Origin: Tannerella sp.
GTDB lineage: Bacteria > Bacteroidota > Bacteroidia > Bacteroidales > Tannerellaceae
Direction of reading: 5' to 3'
Assembly (NCBI GenBank): GCA_031285565.1
Contig: JAITVY010000035.1
Coordinates: forward strand, 202,318 to 266,317
Length of the DNA stretch: 64,000 bases
A model generated the notes under the pieces. It ran no database searches and had not been told where the DNA came from. It saw nothing but the letters and a program-made list of their open reading frames with translations. The position numbers and the translations under genes are program-made. Shown here one piece after another: positions 18,677 to 28,269 of the stretch. Positions within the stretch are counted from its first letter, which is position 1; each line of letters begins with the position of its first letter.

Positions 18677-18868
18677 TTTTTATGTTTTGTTTTGAAAGAA
18701 CAAATTTAAATAAAAAAAGGCACTTTTAATATGCCGTCCCATAAAAATCAAAAACCAACCGTTCTAAAGATAGTCAACGTGTTTGAAGTACACATGTTTA
18801 ATTAAAAGACTTATCATTATAAGAACAGTATGATGAGAGTTTTGATGATTCAGTTTTTTATAACAAAA

Positions 18869-18912
18869 GCATGGATTTCGCAGAGTATAATGCTCCTATG
18901 CGAAATCCATGC
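18869..18912 (-). terminator. Terminator at the end of the minus-strand glycan locus
   Basis: A perfect 14-bp inverted repeat (GCATGGATTTCGCA / TGCGAAATCCATGC) with a 16-nt loop lies 20 bp past the stop of the DUF5107-TPR gene. Reading the minus strand it is followed by TTTTGTT, consistent with intrinsic termination. Confidence 0.75.
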
Positions 18913-18932
18913 CTGATGATTTTTTAACGATT

Positions 18933-21900
18933 TCAATTATTTAGAAACTCCTTGGGCCAGATCATATTCTGGTTCATCCGGATAGCATTCCTGAATTCTG
19001 CTTTCGCTTTTTCCTGGTCACCTTCGTACCAATAGACAAGTCCGTTAAGATAGTTAAGGTTAGCCAAACGTTCGGCGCGCGAACCATCTTCTCCAAACTT
19101 GGAATATTCGTCAACAAGGGCAGGACTATTTATTTGTTTATCAACCTCTTCTTTCAAACCGGCTATCAGCTTATCCGCTTCGCCTGCCTGTCCGGTTTCA
19201 CGCATAGCCAGCGCCCGGAAGAAAACATCTTCGGACACTGTCCGCCAGCGACGGCTCTGCGTTTTAGCCGTTGTCTCATAACATTGTTGAGCCTTTCCCA
19301 CATCTCCCATCTTTTTATAAGCTTCGCCCATATAATAGAAACCTTTTGGGCTATGTCCGCCACCGGCAGGACGTCCTACTTCAAGATTCTCCGGATACAA
19401 GTCGGCTAATTCAAATTCTTTGATAGCAGCTTCATACTTCTTATTGTTCAGCAATTTCATTCCTTTCAGCAAATGTGCATCAACATAGACATTATGTACC
19501 TGTCCGCCGCCTTCCCATACATGAAAGTGCCGTTCGTCAAGTATCTTAAGTGCCTTATCATATGCGCCTGTTTCATTATATAAGGTAAGAAGACGGATCA
19601 CTGCGTCATCATGTTTCAGTATTGTTTTCATATTCTTCTCCATAAATGAAAGACGCTCTTTTGCTGGTTTGCCTGACTGCTCATAAAGCTGATCCAGTTC
19701 AAGGAAATAGCGCGGATCATTTTTATCCGTCTTAATCGCTTGTTCATAAGCTGTTATTGCTTTATTGAGATCGCCGGCACGGTTATAGCCAAACCCCAGG
19801 TTACGATAGGCTTGTGCAAACTGTGGATTCACAGATATAGCCTGTTCCCAACATGCAAGACCTTTATCTTTTTGTCCCAGATAATAATACAGGTTGCCAA
19901 GGTAAAAAGCACCTTTACCATCAGAAGGATATTGTTGCAATGCAGTATTCAGAATATCGATCTCTTCAAGGCGGAACGGAAAACAATAGGTCGATACCTG
20001 CTGAGACGCTTTATTAAACATATTCTTCGCCTGGTCATTGTTACCCAGTTTCAGATTATAGTAACCGCAATAATAATAAACCAGAGGTGATGTCGTATAA
20101 GGTTCGCCGAGACGAATGGCTTCATTCAACAAGTCTACTGCTTCCTTATATGCGCCGACATTACCATAATCTATGACCATCTCCAATAGTTCCTGTAATC
20201 GTATGATGCCTTTACCGCGTGAATCGTCGGCTTTATCCAGAAAAGAAGTTCCTTTTCCTGCCAGAAAGCTTTCTTCCGAAAGCGACCAGTAATCAAGCGG
20301 ATCGATTTCCAACGCTTTCTTCAGGAGTTCTGTAGCTTCTTTAGCTTTATTCATCCTACGAAGAAGGTAAGCCTTAAATGTCAACGCCTTCGTATCGTTT
20401 CCTCCCACATTCAACGATTCATTTATCATATCAAGAGCATTATCCGTATGACCCTGTATAGATGCTATTTCCGCCAGGGCAAAGAAAGAAGCATGCTGGA
20501 AAGTAGGATACCATGTTGCTTTCCAAAACTGGTCGGAAGCTTCTTTATATTTTCCCTTCATCTGGTAAATAACTCCTAAATAATAATGTGGTTCGGGATC
20601 TTTTACTGTAGTATAATCTTTAGCCGAACGTTCCAGCGCTTTTTTCAGATGCTCTTCAGCCTTTTCCCATTCACCGCTACGGGCATAACGGATACCTACA
20701 ACAGTATTTACCCTCGAATCCATCGGATCACGGCGTAATGCTTCGTTATAAAAATCCATCGGGTCGAGGCGGGCATTATGGAATTGTTCGACACGTAAAC
20801 CTGCAAAGTAAAGTTCTTCCACTGTTTCATACTCGCTGACGGGTTTTGTTCCCTCTACCACATCGGGAAGCGGTCTTTCTTCCGGCACGACAGGTTGATA
20901 AGCAACCAGTTCCTTACCGTTTGCATCTGTCAGTGTGACACGCAGGTCTTCATCTTTTATTTGCGGATTGATATCCACTTCTTTTGTAAAAGGCGTTGCC
21001 GGATCTATCTGGATAACCTGTTCGAAAAGCACTTCATCCCCCTTCGTAAGCGAAACCCGTGCGTTCGGGTATTTTGTCGTAGCATTAAAGCCGATGAACA
21101 CTTTTCCGGAAGATACCCGTTCAAGATTTACAGCCGCATCATCCGTTGCATTTTTTACGGAACGGATATCCCGGATACCATACCACCTCTGGGTGAACTC
21201 ACGCGTTTCGCCAGGACCGATCCAACTGTAATCAGGCTGGTTATCCGAATAAGCGCCCACCATCAGTTCGAGATAATGACCGTCTTTGTCGGAAAGCATC
21301 GTATTCCACATTTCCGCACTGGGGTTATTTCCCCAGAGGAAAAACTTCTTTCCGTTTACAACATGATGGTTTGCAACATGCACGGTTCCGGCATGTTTTC
21401 CATGGTCATATCCCGCCAGAAAATCATCTTCATAATTCCAGGCAAAGATGGAACGCGAATTGCCGGTATAGTTTTTCCAACGGGAGAGGTCTACATCCTC
21501 GCCACTGCCGCGTACCGCTTCCCCATATTGCCAGCGCGTAAAATAAACTTTAGAATGATCTGTCCCAAACTGCGTGGAAGGTGGAAAAATAACTTCATAA
21601 TCTTCGTTGCAATGTACCGAAACATTTGCCCAGTAGAGCATCGACTGGATAAAAGGCGTGCGGTTCATAATCCTTACTTTGGCTTCCACCCATGAACGTC
21701 CGGGATAGACAGTAACACCTACCGACCATTTGAAACGATGGCGGAACTCAGTCTCCCCGATCCAGATTGTTTTACTACCATCCGGATTTTCCTCTGTGCT
21801 CCAATCTATATCCATATAGCTCGAAGGACGGTGGTGATGCGGGAAGTTCCATTCCACTCCTCCTGACAACCAGGCGCCAAGCATCCCAATAAGAGCCGGT

Positions 21901-22259
21901 TTAATACCTGTTTGTTTATAGAATATCTCATAGTTATTCGTCTTATCGGTAGCCGAGAGGATACGTCCCCCCATTTCAGGCAAGACACAGACATTCACAT
22001 ATTCATTATCCAAATAAAGAGCATTATAGTCTTTTTCCACTTTATTGTCGGTAAGAACATCATACAGGGGATAAGGATAAATATGCCCCTGCGCTCCCTG
22101 ATATACGCGTCCTGTAAAGAAAACAGGGTTAACATCCGGAGCGCCTATTTCATAGGTCGGCAGTGTGAGTGTTTTCTGTTCAACCTTAACCGACTGGGCT
22201 AATAGAACCGGACCAGGCAATAAGAATAAAAATAACAGAATAAATTGATTTATTTTCAT
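18933..22259 (-). CDS. DUF5107-TPR protein of the glycan-utilisation locus
   Basis: A 1108-residue secreted protein (signal ends near GPVLLAQS). The first about 370 residues match the DUF5107 type: a beta-sandwich resembling aldose-epimerase/galactose-mutarotase folds (VCVLPEMGGRILSATDKTN, GGVEWNFPHHHRPSSYMDI). From about residue 470 onward there are many TPR-like helical pairs (DSRVNTVVGIRYARSGEWEKAEEHLKKALE, PQFAQAYRNLGFGYNRAGDLNKAITAYEQAI). This pairing is common in Bacteroidetes glycan loci and is thought to bind carbohydrate and partner proteins; enzymatic activity is not established. It is the last gene of the minus-strand run, 49 bp after the GH-A hydrolase. Confidence 0.83.
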   Translation of the reverse strand: MKINQFILLFLFLLPGPVLLAQSVKVEQKTLTLPTYEIGAPDVNPVFFTGRVYQGAQGHIYPYPLYDVLTDNKVEKDYNALYLDNEYVNVCVLPEMGGRILSATDKTNNYEIFYKQTGIKPALIGMLGAWLSGGVEWNFPHHHRPSSYMDIDWSTEENPDGSKTIWIGETEFRHRFKWSVGVTVYPGRSWVEAKVRIMNRTPFIQSMLYWANVSVHCNEDYEVIFPPSTQFGTDHSKVYFTRWQYGEAVRGSGEDVDLSRWKNYTGNSRSIFAWNYEDDFLAGYDHGKHAGTVHVANHHVVNGKKFFLWGNNPSAEMWNTMLSDKDGHYLELMVGAYSDNQPDYSWIGPGETREFTQRWYGIRDIRSVKNATDDAAVNLERVSSGKVFIGFNATTKYPNARVSLTKGDEVLFEQVIQIDPATPFTKEVDINPQIKDEDLRVTLTDANGKELVAYQPVVPEERPLPDVVEGTKPVSEYETVEELYFAGLRVEQFHNARLDPMDFYNEALRRDPMDSRVNTVVGIRYARSGEWEKAEEHLKKALERSAKDYTTVKDPEPHYYLGVIYQMKGKYKEASDQFWKATWYPTFQHASFFALAEIASIQGHTDNALDMINESLNVGGNDTKALTFKAYLLRRMNKAKEATELLKKALEIDPLDYWSLSEESFLAGKGTSFLDKADDSRGKGIIRLQELLEMVIDYGNVGAYKEAVDLLNEAIRLGEPYTTSPLVYYYCGYYNLKLGNNDQAKNMFNKASQQVSTYCFPFRLEEIDILNTALQQYPSDGKGAFYLGNLYYYLGQKDKGLACWEQAISVNPQFAQAYRNLGFGYNRAGDLNKAITAYEQAIKTDKNDPRYFLELDQLYEQSGKPAKERLSFMEKNMKTILKHDDAVIRLLTLYNETGAYDKALKILDERHFHVWEGGGQVHNVYVDAHLLKGMKLLNNKKYEAAIKEFELADLYPENLEVGRPAGGGHSPKGFYYMGEAYKKMGDVGKAQQCYETTAKTQSRRWRTVSEDVFFRALAMRETGQAGEADKLIAGLKEEVDKQINSPALVDEYSKFGEDGSRAERLANLNYLNGLVYWYEGDQEKAKAEFRNAIRMNQNMIWPKEFLNN

Positions 22260-22308
22260 ACTACATTTTATTTTTTATTTGAAAGTATAACTTGCGATAC
22301 TTGAGTTA

Positions 22309-24453
22309 TTAATAATGAATCGGAGGTATATTCACCAGATTTGCTTTATAAGGCTCAACTTCTCCGGACGCCACTTTATAAATACGTTCGTTCGTCAAAG
22401 TCATTGCCTCCGTTAGTTCCGGATAAGGAAGATTGGCGGAAGTAACGACTCCTATATTATAGTTTTCACCATCGAAACGTCCGTAATAAGGTTGGTCTAC
22501 CCATTGGAAATAATGCATACCAACAAGTTCGGGACGTGCAAATCCCTGTTCGATATAGTTACGGTATGCGGCTGCACGGTCTTCCTGGCTCAATACCCCT
22601 ATAATGCCGGTAGCGGGTAAAGCACGGTCAACTGCCCCATGATGGAATTCACCAATCATAATGGGTTTGCCGCTGATACGCGCTATTTCTTCCGTGGGCG
22701 GCGGATTTATTCCATACCCATTGATTGAAAAGATATCAAATCTTTCGCCGGCTTTATATAAAAGATCAGAGCTTAACCACGCATATCGCATCCCCAAATT
22801 AAGATGATTATTATCGACCTTTCCTACTTCATCGCAGGGTATATCTACATACATCTTCACCATAATGGTAGAAAATTCATAGAAATCCTTGTCTGCCGTT
22901 GCAGAAGGATACTCTTTAAATGTCATTGACTTAAGATTGTCGAAACCTTTCAGATCCAGTTCCCAGGCGTTATTAAACGCTGTTATATCCTGATTATACC
23001 GGGCAGATACCCACTTGATGAATTCGTCTTTCGTGACGGACTGTTGATTGGTAGCGAACATTTCATATGCCAGATTATGATACCCGAATGCCCATTGAGG
23101 TTCATTCCGTAAGAAATAACCAACCATATAAGGATCATTCTTATAAGTTGTAAGCTGTCCGGCAAATTTTACTGAATTAGTCTGGTATTCCGTAGAGAAA
23201 ACATCCGGGAAATCACGATATAACAATACTTCCGTAGAAGGGAAGGAATTCAGTTGAAGCACATACGGAATCTTACTTTCACGGGCAAACTCCAGGCTCG
23301 ACCAGTTTCCAACCGTATTAAAGCGGAATTTTCGCATCAGCCCTTCGGTTGTCGAAGTCCATTTACCTTTCCATTCTTCCCCATAGAGGCGAATAAGGTT
23401 CGTAATATAAAAATCCATACTTTGCCTGTTCCTATTCGTATTGAGAGCTTCGCCAAAGACCGGGTCTCCGGGTTCCGGCAACCAGTCAAACAAATCTTCT
23501 ATGCCGTTTACAGGACCGGAAGATGCATGCGAAATGCAATCGACACCGGTACTCAAAAAAGCATATCCTTCCGGATCGACCAACCACCAACGATTGCCGT
23601 CATGATGCGTACGGAAAAAACCGGTTGCCGCAAAGCGTTTCTCTGTCCATCCGCCGTACCGGCTCCAATCAGCCGGCATTTTGAGTTCATTTTCCAGCGC
23701 CTTGTTACGGGCAATCATATCTTCTTCTCCTTTCAGTTTGCCTGACCATTCCTTATCTTTCCATTGCCCCAGTTTATCTACAATAGGCGTTTCTATCGGT
23801 GGATATGCTTCCGGAATGGAGTCGGTTACAGATATGGACGCAACCTCATATTCGGGTAAGAAGTAAGGGTCGTAATAAGGTCCGAAACGCAAAACAACCT
23901 TAATAATGTCATCCGGATCTAACCGGTTGCCACTGACTGTTCCTTTCAATTGGCGAGGCGAACGGGGGACGAAAAGGTTCTGGGCATCCAGATAGCTTAA
24001 AGGAAAAACGACCTGTGTCTTTAACCGGGGCAATATTCCCATTAAAGAAGATATCCAGGGTTGGTCCTCTTCCGTTCCGGAGATTTCGCCACTTTGCAAC
24101 ACTATCTTTTCTGCTTTAAAATCTTTCATTTCTTTATAGAATTCAATATTGATTACACCACTGAATTCTTTCTTGCCGTATATTTCAAAAACAAGATAAT
24201 TGGCTTTAGTCCAATCCTGTTTATCACCTTTTTCCCATATAATAATCCCATTATGACCGTCTTCGGGAGAAATTTGCAATGTTTTCCCCTCAAAGACATT
24301 ACTTTCGGCAACCGTTGTTTTCCCGGAATGCCGTGCTGCTATCTTATCCAGGTCGAAGGTTTGTACCTTCCCGTCATCTTGTGGAGAACAGGCTGTTATT
24401 AGCATTAACAATAAGCCTATCCCGATCCATATTTTCATTAGTATTTTATTCAC
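22309..24453 (-). CDS. Agarase/GH42-like clan GH-A glycoside hydrolase lipoprotein
   Basis: The 714-residue lipoprotein (lipobox LLMLITACS) has an N-terminal beta-sandwich (about 30-215) and a (beta/alpha)8 barrel introduced by the block FFRTHHDGNRWWLVDPEGYAF, which is characteristic of beta-agarase-type GH50 and related GH42-like enzymes. Candidate acid/base and nucleophile glutamates are in YFLRNEPQWAFGYH (strand 4 position, Asn-Glu-Pro as in clan GH-A) and IMIGEFHHGAVDR (strand 7). This supports an active glycosidase on galactan-type or related glycans; the exact GH family needs a database search. Confidence 0.75.
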   Translation of the reverse strand: MNKILMKIWIGIGLLLMLITACSPQDDGKVQTFDLDKIAARHSGKTTVAESNVFEGKTLQISPEDGHNGIIIWEKGDKQDWTKANYLVFEIYGKKEFSGVINIEFYKEMKDFKAEKIVLQSGEISGTEEDQPWISSLMGILPRLKTQVVFPLSYLDAQNLFVPRSPRQLKGTVSGNRLDPDDIIKVVLRFGPYYDPYFLPEYEVASISVTDSIPEAYPPIETPIVDKLGQWKDKEWSGKLKGEEDMIARNKALENELKMPADWSRYGGWTEKRFAATGFFRTHHDGNRWWLVDPEGYAFLSTGVDCISHASSGPVNGIEDLFDWLPEPGDPVFGEALNTNRNRQSMDFYITNLIRLYGEEWKGKWTSTTEGLMRKFRFNTVGNWSSLEFARESKIPYVLQLNSFPSTEVLLYRDFPDVFSTEYQTNSVKFAGQLTTYKNDPYMVGYFLRNEPQWAFGYHNLAYEMFATNQQSVTKDEFIKWVSARYNQDITAFNNAWELDLKGFDNLKSMTFKEYPSATADKDFYEFSTIMVKMYVDIPCDEVGKVDNNHLNLGMRYAWLSSDLLYKAGERFDIFSINGYGINPPPTEEIARISGKPIMIGEFHHGAVDRALPATGIIGVLSQEDRAAAYRNYIEQGFARPELVGMHYFQWVDQPYYGRFDGENYNIGVVTSANLPYPELTEAMTLTNERIYKVASGEVEPYKANLVNIPPIHY

Positions 24454-24503
24454 TTCTTCTAAATTAAACGGTGTATAATACTATTTACAATCTAAAATAC
24501 ATC

Positions 24504-26468
24504 CTATCTTCCGGACTGCATAGGCTCAACCAACGGTATTTCCCAGGTCTCACTCAATTCTCCTTCTTTCAGGTTTACCCGAACCACAGAATTGAGTAAT
24601 GTATTTTTATCAGCCTTCAATGTGAAGGTGAAAAGTCCCCTGTCTTTCACTTTATCCAACTGAATTGTAACAGGATTGTTTTTACCTTCTTTATCGCTCC
24701 ACACAAGCGTTCCGTTAATTTCTTTTTCAACAGGTTCTCGTAAACGAATCACGATTTTTCCATCTTCGGAAACGGGAATGGCTTTCGGAAACACCCATTT
24801 CGACCATGCTATACGTGATTGCCGTTTGTATTCTGCATTCAAAGTTTCCTCTCGCTGGACATCGGTAAATACTCCCGAGCCCAATAATTCATAAGCTCCG
24901 ATATCGACAGAGCCATCATTGACCGGATTACCGAAATAATCACGTTTGCTGTTTAAAGGCACGAATAATCCGGCATTTATACAGGGAGAGCCGCTTTGCA
25001 ATTTATAGCCGTCGAGCGTACATATACCGTTTCCGCCTGTACCGGGAGCAACAAATAACGGATCGGCTACAATCCGCTTAGGATCATCCGGCAATCCGTT
25101 TTTCCAGGGACCATAATAGCAATTATTGAGGAATAACGAACCCGGAGGTAAATCAGGTTTGGATACTTCATCAAAATGCCGACCGATTACTTCTCCTGAT
25201 GAGTAAACGGTTCTGAACCGCCCCTGCCCGGTTGCATAAAAGATATTATTATAAAACAAAGCGCCTAACTGGTTAATCGCTTCCGGTTCGCCACTCCCAT
25301 GGTGATCAATATCAGCCGTACCATAGTCTACATAAAATATATTATTGTAGAAAACGTTCCTGTCTGTCAGGTCACATTGTAGCTGTACCAGATGTGTTCT
25401 ATCGTTTTCACTGATATTGTATCGGGTTACATTCTCAAAAGTATTGTTCATTACCAGCATCAGACCATGATTGTTTTTACTGTAGTTATACTGCGCCGTA
25501 CAACGTTTACAATAAAAATCAAAGTCATACGCATTCCCGTCACCGTTCTTTGGTTCACGACCCGTATCATAAACGGCGTTAAACTGCATTATGGTCTCTT
25601 CCGTATTTTGTATCCATATAGCCGCGGTATGGGGCCACCAATCGTCGCCTCCGGGCAAATCGAGATAACCGGAACGCATACAGCTCCTTCGTACTTCATT
25701 ATATTCAATTAAACCCTTATAAGGTCCGTTGACAAAGATGCCGTCGCCCCCAAGGTTATCCATGCTATTGCCACGCACCACAATATCATGCTTTCCGCCC
25801 CAGATAACGATTCCGCATTTATCAAAACGTTCGATACGATTATTTTCTACCAGTACATTATCAAAGGTCGTTTTTATAAAAGCCCGCCTATCACGGCTGA
25901 TACCATCTTCATACTGGCTTCTGACCAGAATGGCGGTACTATAATAACCGACGTATTCGCCGCGTCCGCCCAACTGTCCCCAAATATCATGGATATAGTT
26001 ATTCCGGATGACAATTCCTTCCATATGTTGCCCATCTCCCATCACAATAACGGCAATACCTTGCCTGCCTATTCCCGGTTCATAAGGTTCACCACTGGTT
26101 ATTTCCATATTACTGATCTCCCACCAGGATTGATTGAAGAGCCGGATTCCTGCACCTTCCGCCTTTCCTATGTTAATCACAGGCTTTGCTTTTCCTCCAT
26201 AACTGGAAAGTATAATCGGTTTCCCTTCAGCTCCTGAACCTTTAAGTTTTAGCTGACCATACCATACACCTCCTGATTCGAACAAAACCTGGTCGCCGGT
26301 TTGGAAAGTTATCTGGTTGACTTTATCCAGGCTTTTCCACGCAGTTTTTAAAGAGAGACCGTCGGCACTATCATTTCCGTTAGGAGAGATAAAATAGGTT
26401 TTCGACTGACCGCAAATTGAAATACTTACCAACAGGAAGATGGCTATAAATAGATTTCTCACTTTCAT
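24504..26468 (-). CDS. Secreted right-handed beta-helix protein, polysaccharide-lyase-like
   Basis: The 654-residue protein has a signal peptide ending near SISICGQ, then the typical start of these proteins (TYFISPNGNDSADGLSLKTAWKSLDKVNQ). It continues with beta-helix rungs (GIVIRNNYIHDIWGQ, NVLVENNRIERFDKCGIVIWGG, IVVRGNSMDNLGGDG) to about residue 520, and ends in a short beta-domain. Such proteins cleave or bind glycans in polysaccharide utilisation loci. It is in the same minus-strand run as SusC/SusD, with a 252-bp gap upstream that could hold a promoter. Confidence 0.8.
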   Translation of the reverse strand: MKVRNLFIAIFLLVSISICGQSKTYFISPNGNDSADGLSLKTAWKSLDKVNQITFQTGDQVLFESGGVWYGQLKLKGSGAEGKPIILSSYGGKAKPVINIGKAEGAGIRLFNQSWWEISNMEITSGEPYEPGIGRQGIAVIVMGDGQHMEGIVIRNNYIHDIWGQLGGRGEYVGYYSTAILVRSQYEDGISRDRRAFIKTTFDNVLVENNRIERFDKCGIVIWGGKHDIVVRGNSMDNLGGDGIFVNGPYKGLIEYNEVRRSCMRSGYLDLPGGDDWWPHTAAIWIQNTEETIMQFNAVYDTGREPKNGDGNAYDFDFYCKRCTAQYNYSKNNHGLMLVMNNTFENVTRYNISENDRTHLVQLQCDLTDRNVFYNNIFYVDYGTADIDHHGSGEPEAINQLGALFYNNIFYATGQGRFRTVYSSGEVIGRHFDEVSKPDLPPGSLFLNNCYYGPWKNGLPDDPKRIVADPLFVAPGTGGNGICTLDGYKLQSGSPCINAGLFVPLNSKRDYFGNPVNDGSVDIGAYELLGSGVFTDVQREETLNAEYKRQSRIAWSKWVFPKAIPVSEDGKIVIRLREPVEKEINGTLVWSDKEGKNNPVTIQLDKVKDRGLFTFTLKADKNTLLNSVVRVNLKEGELSETWEIPLVEPMQSGR

Positions 26469-26720
26469 ATGATAATAATTAATTTGTTACACTAAAGCCA
26501 TATGAAACCCGCCTGAATATAATAGCTTGCAGATAGTAACAGACAGCAAGTAGTTGCCTTTCAGCTTCTCTACTTACTAAAAACTGCGAACAACAGTCTG
26601 CTTTAAAAATTCAGGCGCTGCTTCATAAAGATTGATTTAAGAATACATGATTATGTAAATCAGTAGCTATAAAACATCCGGGTTATAAAAACAACCTCTT
26701 TAACTACTGTCTCATAGCAA

Positions 26721-28256
26721 TTAATATCCGGGATTCTGTTCCATCGTCCCGTTAGAGATCGTAATCTGAGCCAAAGGAATAGGTTGTAATTCGCTTTTCC
26801 CCTCAACAAAGTTGCGTCCTTTAAGGGAGTTATACTTTGTCGAATATGCCCGCATCACTTCACCCACGCGTCCCTGGCGTTTCAGATCCCAAAAACGCTG
26901 ACCTTCACATGCCAATTCTACGCGGCGTTCATGCCAAATCAAGTTCCGCAAGACATCTTTGCCGGTTTCTGTCCTCTTCGGCAAAACATCAGGATCATCT
27001 GCATTCGACCGGGCGCGTGCTCTTACCTGTTCCAGAAACTCCAATGATTCAGCGGTTTTACCTAATTCATTGGCAGCTTCCGCCAGGTAAAGTAACACAT
27101 CGGCATAGCGAATAAAAATAATATTCTTCGGACAGTCGCTCTGGTCAATTTGTGAACGCTGGTCATACGGTATGTACCATTTTTTAGGCTGCAATCCTGT
27201 GGAACTTGCTTTATTATAATGAATACGTCCGTCCCAAGAATCACCTTCGAAAATAATGGTGGCTGCCCTGCGGGGATCTCCCGGTTCATAGCTGTCTGCA
27301 AGATCCCATGTAGGACAATGCATAGACCATCCATTGTGCCATTTTTCAGTATCATCGGGATCGGCATCATGTTCATAAAATGAAAGGATAGACCCTTCAT
27401 TATCATCAGACCAACCGGTACCGGAAATACTATGTTGAATTTCATAAATCGACTCAATACCATTCTCATGTTCGAGTGTAAAGGCATTCTCATATATAGA
27501 CTCCAACTTATATTCTCCCGAATTAACAACTTTCATCAATACATCGTAAGCATCCTGATATTTACCTTGATAAATATAAACTTTCCCCAATAAGGAATTT
27601 GCGGCTCCACGTGTGGCTCTGCCAAGGTCGGCTCCTCCATATTCGCTTTTTTCAGGTAATAAGTCAGCCGCTTTCTTTAAGTCAGACTCCATCTGTGCCC
27701 ATGTCTCTTCCATGGTTGCACGGGGCATATAATATTCTTCATAATTCAAAACATGGTCTATTACAGGTAGCCGTCCGTATTGACGCGCAAGGAAGAAATA
27801 ATAAAAAGCTCTCAGGAAACAAGCTTCACCAACAAATTGATTTCTTTTGGCTTCCGGTATGTCTTCATTACCCTGTATCCGCTCGATAGCCTGCGTAGTC
27901 CTGTTTATTCCTGAAAATCCGATATTCCACAACTGATTACTCACCCAGTTGTTAGGCTGTACATCAAAACTTTGCATAGCCTGGGCTACTGAACCCAACC
28001 ATGAAAAAGCTTCGCTATTTTCATTGCCCAGATCCGTATCATCCGAACAATCATCGCCAATTATTAAAAATGGTCCTAATTGAAATGTCTCAGTCTGGGA
28101 AATTGCATAACAACCCATAATGGCGTCATTCGCTTCGGTTTCATTGGAATAATACGTTTCTGCAGACGACTCTACCAACGGATTCTTATCCAGAAAGTCA
28201 GAACAACTACATAAAGAGATCAGGATAATCCATATAATTATATTATTTGTTTTCAT
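26721..28256 (-). CDS. RagB/SusD family nutrient-binding outer-membrane lipoprotein
   Basis: Surface glycan-binding partner of the SusC transporter. The 511-residue protein has a lipobox (ISLCSCSD), a TPR-rich helical body, and typical SusD landmarks: FLDKNPLVE at the mature N-terminus, GEACFLRAFYYFFLARQYGRLPVI at about 145-168, and the C-terminal block ERRVELACEGQRFWDLKR, ending in NPGY. It lies 13 bp after susC and is surely co-transcribed with it. Confidence 0.95.
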   Translation of the reverse strand: MKTNNIIIWIILISLCSCSDFLDKNPLVESSAETYYSNETEANDAIMGCYAISQTETFQLGPFLIIGDDCSDDTDLGNENSEAFSWLGSVAQAMQSFDVQPNNWVSNQLWNIGFSGINRTTQAIERIQGNEDIPEAKRNQFVGEACFLRAFYYFFLARQYGRLPVIDHVLNYEEYYMPRATMEETWAQMESDLKKAADLLPEKSEYGGADLGRATRGAANSLLGKVYIYQGKYQDAYDVLMKVVNSGEYKLESIYENAFTLEHENGIESIYEIQHSISGTGWSDDNEGSILSFYEHDADPDDTEKWHNGWSMHCPTWDLADSYEPGDPRRAATIIFEGDSWDGRIHYNKASSTGLQPKKWYIPYDQRSQIDQSDCPKNIIFIRYADVLLYLAEAANELGKTAESLEFLEQVRARARSNADDPDVLPKRTETGKDVLRNLIWHERRVELACEGQRFWDLKRQGRVGEVMRAYSTKYNSLKGRNFVEGKSELQPIPLAQITISNGTMEQNPGY

Positions 28257-28269
28257 ACTTATCCATTGT